Of a stretch of DNA of 64,000 nt, positions 43,598 to 55,684 are shown piece by piece. A model generated the notes under the pieces. It was given only the letters and a program-made list of their open reading frames with translations. It was not told the DNA's origin and searched no databases. The stretch lies in assembly GCA_039545315.1 (NCBI GenBank), contig BCIM01000002.1:2270331-2334330 (forward strand). Reading direction: 5' to 3'. The translations under genes were made by a program, and so were the position numbers. Source of the DNA: Kondoa malvinella. Its lineage: Eukaryota > Basidiomycota > Agaricostilbomycetes > Agaricostilbales > Kondoaceae. Each line of letters opens with the position of its first letter. Position 1 is the stretch's first letter.

Positions 43598-45050
43598 ATG
43601 GCTCTGTGCTGCGTCGCACTCTTCCTGCTAGTCTTGATTGGCGCGCGCGAAGAGCGATCTTCGCGACAGTCGACCTCTGATCACCATGTCCTTGAATCCA
43701 ATTACAGCAAGCGAAAAGAGTCGAGAGATGAAGAGGCAGTCTTGTATTATGCTCCGACTCATTCCTATCCTCTTACCCGTCTTGACTTGTACAATTGCCA
43801 ATTGATCTGTTTGGACGGCTACACTGCGTATTTCAAGTCCATCTGTGTTGTATCCATGTCTTTCTCCAGCTGCATCTATCTTTCTCTTCCATCTACGCCG
43901 TCTGATACAGTCAGACCCTGCGAAATGACTATCGTACTCAAAACCGACATCGACTTCTCTAAGATAAATGACCATAAAGCAATGGCACACGGCTGGCAGC
44001 TCTTAATGAACACCGTGCAAATAATACTTGACAAGGTAAAACGACGACGCGAGGGAAATGGAACCGATTCAGAATTACACGCCGAGCAATGGATGACTTC
44101 AGTAGGATTGGCCAAGCTACAAGAAGATCAAGCTCAACTACTCTGCAGGTGAACACTTTTCAATCTGCCAAGCATTGCTGAATGTTGTGCAGGTCGCATG
44201 AAGCAAGTCAAGATCGTCGACGGCAAGCTGCAAAGCATTGGTCCTCAGCACCATGTAGGCTATATCCGGTCGAACCTACATTTCCAGCGCATCTTCTCGA
44301 TTGTAGCCATCTAGGGTCGTATGTTGCGCATTTTCTTCATTACTTATGGACGCTATTCCCAGGTATCCAATTTGCCGAAATCTTTCAAATGCTATGGAAC
44401 GATCATCTACCACTCGACCGGGGAGGTCTAAAGATTGCTTTGTTCATGGCACCTCGCGTATTCATGTCATCAGAGTCAACGGAACGTTACGATGGTGAAT
44501 TTAAATTCGGTGACTTTCTGGCACATAATGTGAGTCTACACTATCTTGCTCTGGTCCATTGCATAGTAAGATTTTCGGCCGTACTTTGCTGTTCTGGTGA
44601 TACCCGATGCAATGGATGATCTATACACGATGCCGACTCATACAGCGACAGAGGTGGATTATTATCTTGTAAGCGTTCAAGTATGGCTCCTGTAGCTACA
44701 ATGGCTGACGTCGTCGCATGACAGGGCTACTCTAAATTTTCGTGGGACTATGGCTCGTCGACTAACATACCTCACCAATACACTATAATTCGGTTCAATC
44801 GCGTATCTACCGCAGCAGTCAACGGTGTCAAGCTAGTCTTACAGCCATTCTGCTCCTGCTACTTTCTCGACGTCCGCACGCGGTCCGGCCAACAAGCTCA
44901 TCCTTCCTCCCAACCCAGCTTTCCTTGCCCTACACCTCTCGCCCTGGAGAGTCTATCACGCGGCTGGTTTGGCCGGGCTCGAAGATGAAGTGGTCGATGT
45001 TATAGAAGACTTTACTTGCTGTGCCACAGACGGCTCGACAGTCATCTCCG
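43598..45050 (+). CDS. putative type II membrane protein, unrecognised
   Basis: A long plus-strand frame from ATG 43598 begins with a membrane helix (MALCCVALFLLVLIGA) followed by charged sequence, as in Golgi or plasma-membrane type II proteins. It continues with KTDIDFSKINDHKAM, LAKLQEDQAQLLCR, then after an intron (gtgaac...tgtgcag) FPGIQFAEIFQMLWNDHL and ERYDGEFKFGDFLAHN. Later exons give YFAVLVIPDAMDDLYTMP and YSKFSWDYGSSTNIP. The junction near 44540-44590 is unclear, and the stop is somewhere near 45000-45050. Features vaguely suggest a glycosyltransferase, but no motif proves it. Confidence 0.4.
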
Positions 45051-45474
45051 ACGTGCTCAAGCACCGAATAGAAAGATGGGCACATGCTTAAAAGTCTTTG
45101 TGATCCAAGAGGTCAACGATGTGGCTTCAAGACAAGGAGCTCAAGAAGGAAGAGCACAAATCTAGAAAGCAGCAGACACAGGCTGCGGGCTAGACAATTC
45201 TGTCTACCTTGACGCGATATCTCAAAGTCAGTCTGTCCTCTTCTACTCGGCTTGTTGACTGATCAGTATGCAGACGACCAGTTCAAGCAATGCTTCAAGC
45301 TGAATTGACGCGATCACAGCGGATCTCCAGCTGCCCTCAGGGACTCGCCATAGTGATCGGAATTCCGGTATGCTGTACATAGTTCATACATAGCTCTGCA
45401 CGTCGGCCGTTGCTGCTCCTCCTTTGCATCACTCTGCCCAGCTTGTTCGCTCACGACCGCTCGCAATACTCAAT
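45051..45474. other. intergenic region, no gene seen
   Basis: Between two plus-strand genes. No supported ORF or RNA. Confidence 0.3.
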
Positions 45475-46250
45475 ATGGCTCCTCTGTTTCTTCTCACTCC
45501 AGCATCGCTGTATGCTTCTATTTGGTCCTGCTGCTACCCAAACTGATCTCTCGCATAGTGCATGGAGTCCAATTCTCGCGGGTTCGCCCTCACTTCTTGC
45601 TGGCCGCGAATCCAAAGCTAACATCTGTCAGGCTACATGGTAAAGCTCAAGTTTGATATCTACGCACTTCGAACGAGCCAGAAAGAATACCTCAGTACAG
45701 GCGACGAAGCGACGCCTAAGTCTCGCGCGTTGAATGTTGCTGTCCGAGTTTGTTTCCGCCTTTCTCGTTTGCATCATTCAATTGCTGATCTATGAGGTTG
45801 TCTAGTCGTATGGCAACTTTGTAGAGACTGTGCCGATCGCCATGATGCTCTTTACATTGGCTGAAATCAACGGCGGTAAATATTTGACTCCAGCTTCGAA
45901 TATACATGGCTGATATCTGCTGCAGCACCGACGAGATTAGTTCACTTCGCTTATGGTGCTCTAGTAGTAGCGAGGATAGCGCATGTAGAGTTTGGATTGA
46001 AGGGTAAAGATGCGTTACAGTCGGGCAGGCTGATTGGAACGCTGGCTACGGATGCTCTGACTGTTGGAGCCGGGCTACATAGTGAGTTCCTGCTCGCTAG
46101 CCTTGGTTCCAGAGCCGAAAATTGGGACAGACGGGTATCTTGCTTGGGACTCGATTCTAACTGCTCTCGGTGTGCGCACTTGAGCGAAAGATGTTGTAGA
46201 GTAGTCTGTAAATTCAAACCTCCCTCTTCCTGCAGCATTCTACCTCTTGA
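45475..46250 (+). CDS. MAPEG-family membrane protein
   Basis: Start probably ATG 45475 (MAPLFLLTPASLYA, a hydrophobic N-terminus). Clear exons: VKLKFDIYALRTSQKEYL ... SRALNVAVR, then after an intron ending gtctag SYGNFVETVPIAMMLFTLAE, then after gtaaat..ctgcag PTRLVHFAYGALVVARIAHV and GRLIGTLATDALTVGAGLH. The Y-G-N-F-x-E-x-x-P segment followed by a helix and the A-R-x-x-H motif is diagnostic for MAPEG (glutathione-S-transferase-like, four membrane helices). The junction between the first exon and VKLKF does not phase cleanly and the exact stop is unsettled. Members detoxify hydrophobic compounds in the ER. Confidence 0.68.
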
Positions 46251-46427
46251 TAAAGACAGACTCTGTGACAAGTGGTGCAAACGGAAGCAACGAGGCATCG
46301 TCATCCCGACAAACATTTCAAGTTTACTTTCCACCGACTAATTAATGATCACCCAATACGACCAGCGTGTTCCACACTTGTCTCTCATTCATCATGCGCT
46401 TGCCTCCATTTCCCTGAACGAACATAA

Positions 46428-48283
46428 TCAGCAAAGAAACACGGCACTAATAGAAAAAGCAGACTCGCAATGCATCCTTCTAGGACCAGAAGTTCTGCTA
46501 GCGTAGCGACTGCGACTGCGACTGGCAGAAGCGGTTTCGCGATCGGCTGGACGAGTGCGTGGAGTGGTTGATACAGCGTCAGGGATTTGTTCAGTGTCTT
46601 GGTCTTCTGAGATGGGCTCTTCATCGTCGGTCATTCCTTCCTCTTCGTTCTGCGAATCGGAGCTCTCCTCGTCATCATCCTCGACCGGAGCTGGAGCTTC
46701 GACAGGCTCGGACTCGGAATTTTCATCTTCATCTGGAGTTTCGATTGTAGCGTCTTCGTCTTCGTCAACAGGAGCATCTTCAGATAGATCAGGCAGAGTC
46801 TCGACAGAGGTAGGTTGAGCGGTAGATGCTTTAGAAGTAGAGTTGGCACTTTCTTCGCCTGCAAGGACTGGAGTGCTACCGGAAGGTTTCCAAGGAGCTG
46901 GACCGGGAACGGTGTAAGATGTGATCTTGTCGCTCCAGATGTCGAGGAGGATTCCCTATCAAAGAATCAGCAATAGTTCGTATTCATTCGAGGCTGACTT
47001 ACAGGGTCATCAGCCTTGAAGACACCGGGAATGGCTGTCAGACTAGGTCAGCATTGCTCTGGCTGAAGACCGACATGAACTTACAGACTAGGTCAGATGC
47101 AGATGGTTCAGATGTTCCGTCACTTGCAACCATGAGCTGATGGCATTGGACGTAGCTGCCATCTTTCGTCAATCACGTCACCAGCGCACTTGAAGGAAGA
47201 CTTACAACTGAGGCTCCCGTTTTGCTTCCAGAGCATTTTGCAGGCCAAGCCATTCATGTCTCATAATGTATGCACTGAAGACAAAATCAGCTCGACCCGA
47301 AGAGACTGGGCAGATGTAACATACCCAGCTTTCAGTTCCTGATGGTCACATCAGTGTTCGCTCAAGCTGTAGAATGGACGACTCACTGGAGGAATCATCG
47401 ACGTGTAGTAACCGCTCTCAGCAACGGTGTCAGTGCCGAACCTCAGACCGCCCATCGAGTTCTGCGATACACATGAATATGTCAAGATACAACAGTAGAT
47501 TATCACTCACGTCTCCTTCGTAGCCCAAAAAGCCGATTTCGTCAATTTTGAACCAGGCCTGAAGGAAGTACAAATCAGTTCAGATGATGGACAGGCTATC
47601 TTTTACGTGCATCGCCTTTCGGAACATAGGTAGTACAATCGTCGTTGTCGCACTTGGACAGCCAAGTCATCATCGGACCCTGAAATTTGTGTCAGCATGT
47701 CATGGTCGGAAGAGGAACAGACGTACTCTGTGCTCTGGGTCGATCTCGGTCCAGTATAGCTCTATTGGACTGTCCTACGAGTCAGCAATGGCTAGTACCT
47801 GGCCTCCGTTCGACACTTACTCTCCTGCTTTGACACTGCAAACAGAGTCAGCCGCCAATGTCTCTCCGGAGAAGTGGCAGAGCTTACTCCGCATGTAGAG
47901 GTGCTGGATTATTGACACTAGCATCGTTGTCCTATGGCTATGTTAGATGGTCCGAGCTTGGCAAGAAAGCAGAAACATACATTGTAGTTGCAAGCCAAGT
48001 TGTCGGACGTCAAGTCTTGATACAAGTCAGAGGAGTACATGCATGGAGAGCGGACTCACCTGAAGTAGGCGAATTGGAAGAGAACACTCGAGTGATCTGT
48101 ATTCATGTGAGCCAGTGTCCAAGCAATAAGTGATGTACTCACGGTGTTGGTGTTTCCACCTGACTCGTACGGGCGGTAGGGCAAGTATTCTTTCCCTCCA
48201 GTCTTGATAAGTTTAACATATCCATGAGCAGACACGCGGGAGAAGGCGACCAGCGCCAGGAAGCAGAACGAGTGGGAGATCAT
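46428..48283 (-). CDS. AA9 lytic polysaccharide monooxygenase with long acidic C-terminal tail
   Basis: Minus strand, ATG 48283. The signal peptide (MISHSFCFLALVAFSRVSA) is followed directly by HGYVKLIKTGG, so the mature protein starts with the copper-binding His1. Many small exons follow: IELYWTEIDPEHR, GPMMTWLSKCDNDDCTTYVP, WFKIDEIGFLGYEGD, then IMRHEWLGLQ (second copper His), PQFYVQCHQLMV (Gln/Tyr of the axial site) and LVSIPGVFKADDPGILLDIW with PGPAPW. These match AA9 enzymes, which oxidatively cleave cellulose or xyloglucan with H2O2 or O2. After the domain come about 110 residues of Ser/Thr/Glu/Asp-rich tail to TGA at 46428. A 28-base alternative intron would swap the last part for a hydrophobic segment. 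Confidence 0.85.
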
Positions 48284-48348
48284 TATGAATCCAAAGGGAA
48301 TGAAGTGAATGAGAGAAGCGGAAAGAGAGGTGAAAAGAGTAAAGGCAG

Positions 48349-48836
48349 CTAGACTGCCAAGCGTAGGTATGGGAGACGGAAGCTACCATCTTGAAACTGA
48401 CGAGGTTGACAGGTTCGAGCTGTCGACAAGCGCCAAAGCACGACGCACGGACAGATCCCCGCTTCTGAGATGATTTCGACTGCCCTAGACTGGTCTCTCG
48501 TTGGCGTGAAGTTGTATCTGTACTGCGCAAGCGAATGAAAACAATGACATGCAAGGTTGGAAGTGCCCATCTCGTGCTTTACTTGAACATATGTTTCTAA
48601 AGACGCTATCGGAATGGCTCTTGATGTGTCGTTGGTGAGAAGATACAGCTCGAGCGGTTCGGACTGAAGAGGTCGGAAGTGAAGAAGCAATCTTCCAGCA
48701 ATAGATGTAAAACGCTTTGACCTCAAGGTCTGGCGCCAAGGGACCTTTGCTGCGCATCTGTCTCCAAATTAGCTCACATCTAGACCTGATAGAGGTATCA
48801 ACGTACTTTCTTCTCCCCGGCCAGTCTATCAAGCAT
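48349..48836 (-). CDS. small hypothetical protein
   Basis: Minus strand. A short exon MLDRLAGEKK starts at 48836, and a 77-base intron (gtacgt...cgccag) joins in phase 0 to LRSKRFTSIAGRLLLHFRPL, then LELYLLTNDTSRAIPIASLE and TYVQVKHEMGTSNLACHC; the frame stops at 48349. A shorter intron ending gagacag gives another frame (VKAFYIYCWKIASSLP) that is less natural. About 135 residues, not recognised. Its ATG lies only 10 bases after the stop of RKM4 on the same strand. Confidence 0.42.
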
Positions 48837-48846
48837 CCTAAGCAAA

Positions 48847-50481
48847 TCATTTCTTGACCTTCTTGCTACCACTCTTCGCTTCCGCAGGTCTCTTCCTCTT
48901 CTTCCTGTCGCCCTCCAACGCAGCAATCTCCGCCAATGCCAAATGCAACAATTCCTTCTCTCCCTTTCTCACGATGATTGCATTCCTATGATTCCCGTTG
49001 CGTGGTGCTTGAAGTAGTTTCTCATCCTCCTACACATCATCACTCTCAGTGAGGTAAAGAAGAAGGACGAGAAGAGACGGACCTCCAGCGTGGTCGGGTA
49101 TTGCCCTAAGCGAGCTTTCAAAACCCTCTTGATTAATTTGAGCGTCATTTCATCCTTTTGGGGTTGGGGAATCGAATCCCTTAGTTGCAATCTCTCTAGA
49201 TCCGTTTTGGACGAAGCGAACAAGACGATATAGGAGAGTAGATCGTCCGGTAAGAGATCTTCCCTTGATAGACTTATACAACTATCGATCCGTTAGTTTT
49301 TCTGAGAGGGAAAAGAAGAGGAGAGGACGCTACTCGTCCATGCCCATTTCGAGACTCCATTCTACCTTTTGTTCTTTCAGATCTGCTACTCCTTCTACGG
49401 CAGCACAAACAGTGTCCATGATCAGATCACCAGGTATTTCGACAACGTCGTGCTCGTTGGGTATGTCTACGTGTCCATAGCGACGTAGGAGATCGGAGTT
49501 GGGTGGATCGGCGTAGGTGTTACTATTGCCAGTATCAGCATCTGGTTCTTTCTAACTTTGTCCCGGTCGTTAAATGCAGGACAGCAAAAGACCAGAAGGA
49601 GAGAACAGAACATACAAGATCTGATCACCCTGCTTGATATCTTTCGTAGCAGTCATGTCCAAACATTCCACTTGATAAACGAGATGCGCATTCGCTGAAC
49701 CACTTTTCGCATTAAGGATATCCGCAAAAGGGACCATGGCTACTGTAGATGCATCTTCTATTTCTTCCTCTTCTTCAGCTGTTTGATGTACTTCTTCTTC
49801 TTCTTGCTCATGGGTTTCGTTCTCGGGGGAGAGTTGATCAGAAGTACCAGCTAGAAGATCATTGGCTTCCACACTATCCGCGGCATGCTGATCGGCCAAT
49901 TGATTGTCCATGGAGACATCGCCCTTTTCTTCAGGTGGTTCAACGGTGAAACTCCTCGAGAGGATCAAGCTTCCCATTTGATGAAACAACTCTGTCGTAT
50001 ATCTTTCCGGGTTCACAAACACATCCTTCCTAGCTTTCACCAATGCAAAAAGGGCAGTAAAGCTTTCCTCCGCTTCTGCTTTCCCTATCTTTTCCAATAT
50101 CAAACTCCCTTGCAATTCTCGCAAATCTTCTTCAGACCAAAAGATGGGTGTCGTGAATTCATGAGGCATGATATTGAAATAAGCCTTCCATTTCCCCTGA
50201 GTCAAGTATTCCCATGCCATGCACAAGATCAAACCTGTCCAACCTTGCAACTCTGTAAAGTCTTGACCTATTATTGAAGGCAGACTAGAAGTCGTAGTGG
50301 AGAGGACTAGATCTCGTGGGATAGAGAACAACACGTCGCCTTCTTTAATGTCTTGCAGTGCGATCAGCCCTCGACCCATTCCAGACTCGGAGTAGGAAAT
50401 GATGCCGCATGAAATTGAAAGTCGAGCTGATGGATGTGAAGTGAACCAATCCACAAAGGAAGCTGCGAATGTGTCTGCCAT
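48847..50481 (-). CDS. RKM4: SET-domain ribosomal lysine methyltransferase, Rkm4-type
   Basis: Minus strand, start at ATG 50481 (MADTFAASFVDWFTSH), TGA at 48847. The split SET domain shows GRGLIALQDIKEGDVLFSIP at the start, then AMVPFADILNAKSGSANAHL and GDQIL joined across an intron to NTYADPPNSDLLRRYGHVD, the family's signature. It is followed by the Rubisco-LSMT substrate-binding region (LPDDLLSYIVLFASS, LKLIKRVLKARLG) and a basic tail. Yeast Rkm4 monomethylates ribosomal protein L42. A long acidic insert (EQEEEEVHQTAEEEEE) separates the SET halves. An in-frame upstream ATG at 50589 would add 36 residues rich in Arg and Ser. Confidence 0.88.
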
Positions 50482-50589
50482 CTTTGGTATAACAGGCCTT
50501 GAGGGTATCCGTGTGTATAGCTGGCTGCTTGAGGACAAGGTGGAAATTGTTCGAGACATGTTGGAGAGAAGCCGCCATGTCCTTGGCAT

Positions 50590-51198
50590 TCTGTATGCGC
50601 TGTCTCAATCAGAGGGTTTAGATGCTATACTCTGCAAGAATCAGAGCGGGTCGGATCAACGGCGGCGCCGGCATTTGTACAAAGAAGTGATGCATTCATT
50701 CTGGCAAACTGGTCAACCCTCATGAACAGCTATCTTCAATTGCAAGGCTCCAGCTGTCTAGTCTTATGCATCCTCGATCGTCCTGCATGATTCGCATTAC
50801 GGCTTGTCTTCGCTCAAGCTGAAACCTATGCTGCCTAGTCAAGACCTGCCGATATGCGCGTTTCTCTCTGTTCAATCATCGCTTCTGCGTGGCATTATGC
50901 GATAGTCCGAGGCAATGTTGCTACTCTCATCATGCGCACTAGCCTGTCTTGGCCAACGAATCAAGCTGCAAGCTTCATGCCGCTGAATCATCGACTCCCC
51001 AATGACTCTACAATGCTAGATGTAGCTGCTCGTTCGCCTCCTGAGCAGTGTATACGTAGTCAGCTACGTCAATTATGCTAGTCCTCTTCCTGCCGAGCCG
51101 CATAATCAGTCAACATTTCAATCTTAACCAAATCAAACCAATCAAATTAATCAAACAATCCTCTTCTCTCCTCGCTCTGCTTTCATACACCACTAACA
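50590..51198. other. intergenic region between divergent RKM4 and PRM10
   Basis: No supported ORF. Near the PRM10 start it has an AT-rich stretch (atcaaattaatcaaacaatc) and a CT tract. Shared promoter region. Confidence 0.35.
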
Positions 51199-53625
51199 AT
51201 GTCAGAAAGACCGACCTTGCACACTTCCAAGACTCGCGAACGAATCCAACGCGGTCCAGTAATCGAAGCTGTAGATCTAGTTTCATCCGTTCAAGATCGA
51301 AAGAAACACCCTAGTAAACCAGTCAGCAACACAGGCGGTGTCCTATCAAACTTGTTACAACTCTACAATGCCGATAATGGCTCGCAAGGTAAACTAGCCC
51401 AAAAGGGAGATGGCGATGTTTCAGACGCAGCTTCTACTAAATCGTTTCGGTCGAATAAGATGAAGAGAGGTTGGAGTAATAGAAGGAGAAGCAGCTTGGG
51501 GAAATTGGATACGGAGAAATTGTTGGCGAGCATGCAAGATTCAACAAGCAACAAACAGGCGAAATTGACTATTGCTCAGAATGTTGCCCGTTCGTCTTAT
51601 CCCAACCTTATTTCCAACTGTTCTTGACTCACATTCGGTGCTCTGACCAGATCTATTGACTTGCTACAGCTTCTTGTTGAAGCTGGCGAAAGCGCTCATG
51701 ATGTACGGCGCGCCAGGTCATCGTATCGAAAGTCAACTTTCAGCCTGCGCCGCGTCCCTTGGTATTCGAGCTCAGTTCATTCATATCCCTGCTATCGTCA
51801 TTGCTTGTTTTGGTGATCCTGAAGTGAGTCTTCCTTTCTCCCGCCTCTTATGCTGCACTAAAAGATGGTCGTGATGACTAGACGCATACTTCCGAAACGC
51901 ATTTCGTTAAAGCAAATGGTGGTCTGAACCTAACGCAATTGCACAATGTTCATGAAGTCTTTCGACAAGTCACCAGAGAAGAATTATCAGTCGTAGATGG
52001 ATCAGCGGAACTCAGTAGAATCATCAAAGCTGCTCCGGTGTATAATGTTTGGCTGTTGATCTTTTTGGGATGTACGGGTAGTCTGATGATGTGCATGCTG
52101 GCGTGAGTTGGCGAGCTTCAAGCCGGCGATGAATTGAGGCTGATTATGCGGAACAGTTTTCATGGTTCTCCAGTGGATAGCATTGTCGTCTTTTTCCAAG
52201 TCTTGCTACTCAAGATATTACAAACCAAAGCAGTTGCGCATTCCCCAGCATTTGCAAACATTTTCGAGTGAGCAGAATACAGCTTATTAGAATCAAGTTG
52301 ATTGATAGGGACAGGATCTCGGTCGCGACGCTTATCTCCTTCATCTCTAGGGGTCTGTCCAAGACAGGCTTGTTCTGCTATCAGTCCATCGCGAGTGCTA
52401 GTGTGGTGAATGTTATTCCTGGGTCAGTCTATTCTCTGCTCGATGATGATGATGATGGCTGATGTAATGCATCTGTAGCTATGTTATTCGTACGTGCTAG
52501 AGTTGTGATCCATCAACTGGACTGATTCCTACTCTAGTCTGCGGTGCTCTGGAATTGGCATCCAAGAACATGATGTCTGGAAGTGTCAAGCTCATTTATG
52601 CTATCATCTACTCTCTTTTCGTTGTCAGTCTGCCCTCATTCGGTTTGATTGGTAGCTAATCAGTGATTTGCTTCTCGACAGGGATTTGGTCTATCCGTCG
52701 GCTCCGAATTCTATCTCATGATCGACACGGACGCCCGGCGACAGATCAACGCAGATGCTCAAGAAGCAATGACGACCTACATAGGCAACTTCGTGTCGAA
52801 CGCTACAGACGCAGGGCAAATCCAGAATTGGATGGGCTACCTGTCCATACCAGACGAAGCAGCAGCAAACAAAGCAGACCAAGCTAACCACCAAGGAGGT
52901 GTCTATTGCGCTCGAGACCCAAACGATCCTTGGTACATGCAACCCGTCTCGCCTTATTTCGCCTTCCTTTTCGTCCCCACTTTTGCAGTCATCATGTGTA
53001 TCGGTAATCAAGCCAGGATAAAGAGTCGTCAATTCCCTGTGATGGTCGCTATTGGTCTTGCTGGTTGGGGCGCAAACAAAGTCGGCAGCTTGTACATCTT
53101 CAACAAGTCGGACGTCGTTTCTTTCTTGGGAGCGACTGTCGTCGGTCTGCTTGGTAACCTGTACTCAAGATTGTTCCAGTCAGTCTGATCTCATCTGCCT
53201 TTCGGCTGAGTTCTGATACATTCATACAGAGGCACTGCTTTCACCGCAATGGCACCTGGCGTACTTTTCCTCGTGCCGTCTGGTGTCGGAGCAGCAGGCG
53301 GTCTGGTCATCTCTAACGGAAGTGACGATATGTACGTGGACGGTTTGATGATTGGGTTCCGTATTGTGAGTGCCATGTCCTGCTTTCCGTGCACGAGGGC
53401 TCATGAATACGCACAGGTCTCTGTCGCTATCGGTCAGCTCTCTATTTGTAGTCGTCGAGACATGATCTTGATACTCGTACAGGTATTACTGTTGGTGTCT
53501 TCTTTTCAAGCTTCCTTGTCTATTCCATCGCCAGCACAAAGCACAAAGGTATGTCTCGCTCGTTCGTAATCTCCGAATTACGCCAACTCTTAGCACTAGC
53601 GGGAGCAGCTGTATTTGCTTTCTAG
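51199..53625 (+). CDS. PRM10: Prm10/ThrE-family membrane transporter
   Basis: ATG 51199 (MSERPTLHTSKTRERIQR); about ten exons; TAG at 53623-53625. The cytosolic N-terminus is Ser/Lys-rich. Then comes the DUF1212 block: LLKLAKALMMYGAPGHRIES, AASLGIRAQFIHIPAIVIA, LHNVHEVFRQVTREELSV and membrane helices. The C-terminal half carries FGLSVGSEFYLM, an extracellular loop with CARDPNDPWYMQP, a row of helices ending with RGTAFTAMAPGVLFLVPSG, and the last exon LAGAAVFAF. This order matches fungal pheromone-regulated membrane protein 10, related to bacterial threonine/serine exporters. Transport substrate in fungi is not established. Confidence 0.87.
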
Positions 53626-53755
53626 TACTGTGCTGCATATGGAGCAGCAAGTCCGCATTGTAGTCACTAATTTGTTTCATTGTGCATATGTTCCTTTGTG
53701 AATCAACGGCTTCCTGGCTTGTGTTTGTGCTTTGTGCTTTACTCTCCTCCAATGC

Positions 53756-54538
53756 TTATCGGCCACCTCGTCCCTGGTTGCCTTGCATAGATCCCTTGGA
53801 TAGACCGCTGTAGAGCACTCATCAGCCTAAATCGAGAGGCTTTCGAATATACATACGCGCTGTACTGGCCATCCTTTGTACCTAAAACAGCAGGTCAGCT
53901 AGCTTCAGTGTCACGGTGCTATGCGCTTTACCAGTCCATTTGCCGCCTTCCATGCCTTCGGAAGCCTTGAGCGAGCCCTGCCATGCACACATTAGGATAG
54001 CGCTTCTATAGCAAATACTGTATACTGACCTCTAGCAGGATCTTCTTGATGACTTCCTCAATCTTAGCTGTGCCAAAGGCAGAGTCGAGGACCGCGTCTT
54101 TGGGTCGCTCTAGGATGCCTTGGCTGCCTGATGATGGAAATCTACATTAGGCCTGTCCAGCTTGTACACTCTCATAAGACGTACCCTGTCCAGTGTGGAA
54201 GACCTCGAAAGCTGTTCGTAGGATCAGACATGCGTGACAAGAGGTCGTCTGATGAAGGCACTGACCATCTACAATCTCGACGAGCGGGATAGAGCTGACA
54301 AAAGGCCATTAGCCGAACTACTCTGCAGCATCAGCGAGGCACGACGGACCTGCCTATAGAAAGCAACAACAGATGTCAGGTTCTCGCCTTTAGCTTGCGG
54401 GGATTCATTCGCCAACGTACTGTTCTGCTCTTTAATCTCTGCTCTCCAGTCCTCCAACATCTTTCTGTCTGCGACGAGGACGATAAACTCGTCAGTGCTG
54501 TGAGGGTCCATCGTGTCTGGCTTGTAGGTGCATTTCAT
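53756..54538 (-). CDS. RTC3: SBDS-domain protein, Rtc3-like
   Basis: Minus strand from ATG 54538 (MKCTYKPDTMDPHSTDEF) to TAA at 53756. The exons give IVLVADRKMLEDWRAEIKEQ, then SIPLVEIVDGAFEVFHTGQG, SQGILERPKDAVLDSAFGTA and KIEEVIKKILLEGSLK, with a Gly/Lys tail (GSMQGNQGRGGR). This is the N-terminal FYSH domain shared with SBDS and found alone in yeast Rtc3 (Hgi1), which acts in RNA metabolism. The intron that links KEQN to SIPL is inferred (donor gttggc, acceptor tgtcag). About 140 residues, slightly longer than yeast Rtc3. Confidence 0.75.
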
Positions 54539-54676
54539 TGTTCTGACGCGGCGCGGAAAGCTGTCAGCGCTTGCTCGTGCTGTCAAATAGCATAGCGACG
54601 CACTGTTTGCCCATCTTGTCTGCTATCAATATGATTGTCGTTCGCGAGAAAGGCTTGGGACTTCGTGGAAGCTGCG

Positions 54677-55684
54677 CTACGTCAATCCGGTCAAGTAGTC
54701 CGAATCTTCTAGAACAGACAAAGGTCTACACAGGCAAGAGCTAAGCATGGGCTTGAGAGCCTACTGGCTGCCCAGACCGAATCCTCGCTTTACCCAATCA
54801 CTCCATGACTTTTTCTTTGGACCTGATTCATCGCCCTCTGGCCCCACGGACGTCAAAGGTTGAAGCTTCGCTTGCTCCTCTTCAGTAAGCTGGAAAAAAG
54901 GACTCTGCTCATGAACCGCTTTGAGACGTCTGGACAGTGCTGCATCGACATAATGCAACTCTTTCCGCAAGACGATTCCATCGCGATGCCGGCCAAATTT
55001 GACGAATACACCTGACTATCAGCAGATCAGCCACGTCGTCACGATGTAGTTAAAATCCACCGACCACTGAATAAGCCTTGGTGAGACCCAGCACTTGAGT
55101 GAAAACGGTGCGCCTCTTCACATCGTCCAGGGCCACAATAGCTGCTCTTATTGTGAGCTAGTTATGAGACTGCCGTGATAGTCTTACTGTCAATGATGAA
55201 AGCGCCTCTGTCTCCCAGTGCCTGATTCGCTTCTGCCAGCATGAGCCAAATCTTCTCGACGACTTTCGTCTCCATCAATTTGTCTGGCAAGGTGAGCGAG
55301 AAGAAAGCATTACTGTCAGCTCAGCATCAGATTGGAATACAGCTGGGTGCGGAACGGTACATACACACAATCAGCGCCCAGCATGTTTAGCAACAGAAAA
55401 TTACTCCAACAGATCACCTCCTTGCTTCTCTTGTCTCGCACAACCACCGCAGGTCTGCAGAGTTATAGAGACGTCAATCGAACAGACTGAACAGCAGAAT
55501 ATGCCTTACGAATTGGAAAAGAGCATCCTCTCGACCGCGCGTTGGCCATAGCCCGCAGGATAAAGTGAAGTCCGCATCGGATAAAGCTCAGTTGTGGCCT
55601 GGTCAGGCGAGAGTCTGAGAATAGCGTTTATCGAACAAACCTAGCTTACAGCGTAATCGGAAATCTCTTGGATAGCATGTCCAT
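54677..55684 (-). CDS. hypothetical protein
   Basis: Minus strand, start ATG 55684 (MDMLSKRFPIT); next exon LSPDQATTELYPMRTSLYPA and GYGQRAVERMLFSN; then AVVVRDKRSKEVICWSNFLL, NAFFSLTLPDKLMETKVVEK, ALGDRGAFIID, LDDVKRRTVFTQVLGLTKAY and FVKFGRHRDGIVLRKELHYV. It ends SDYLTGLT and TAG at 54677. Introns of 36-57 bases phase well. About 290 residues, mixed alpha/beta, and basic near the end (GPKKKSWSDWVKRGFGLG). I do not recognise the family. Its first exon overlaps the end of the GNAT gene in another frame. Confidence 0.5.

Noticed and set aside
46555..46818. Plus-strand Ser-rich ORF over the AA9 tail
   Set aside because: It is the antisense of the acidic tail; long Ser runs arise from reversed Glu/Asp codons.
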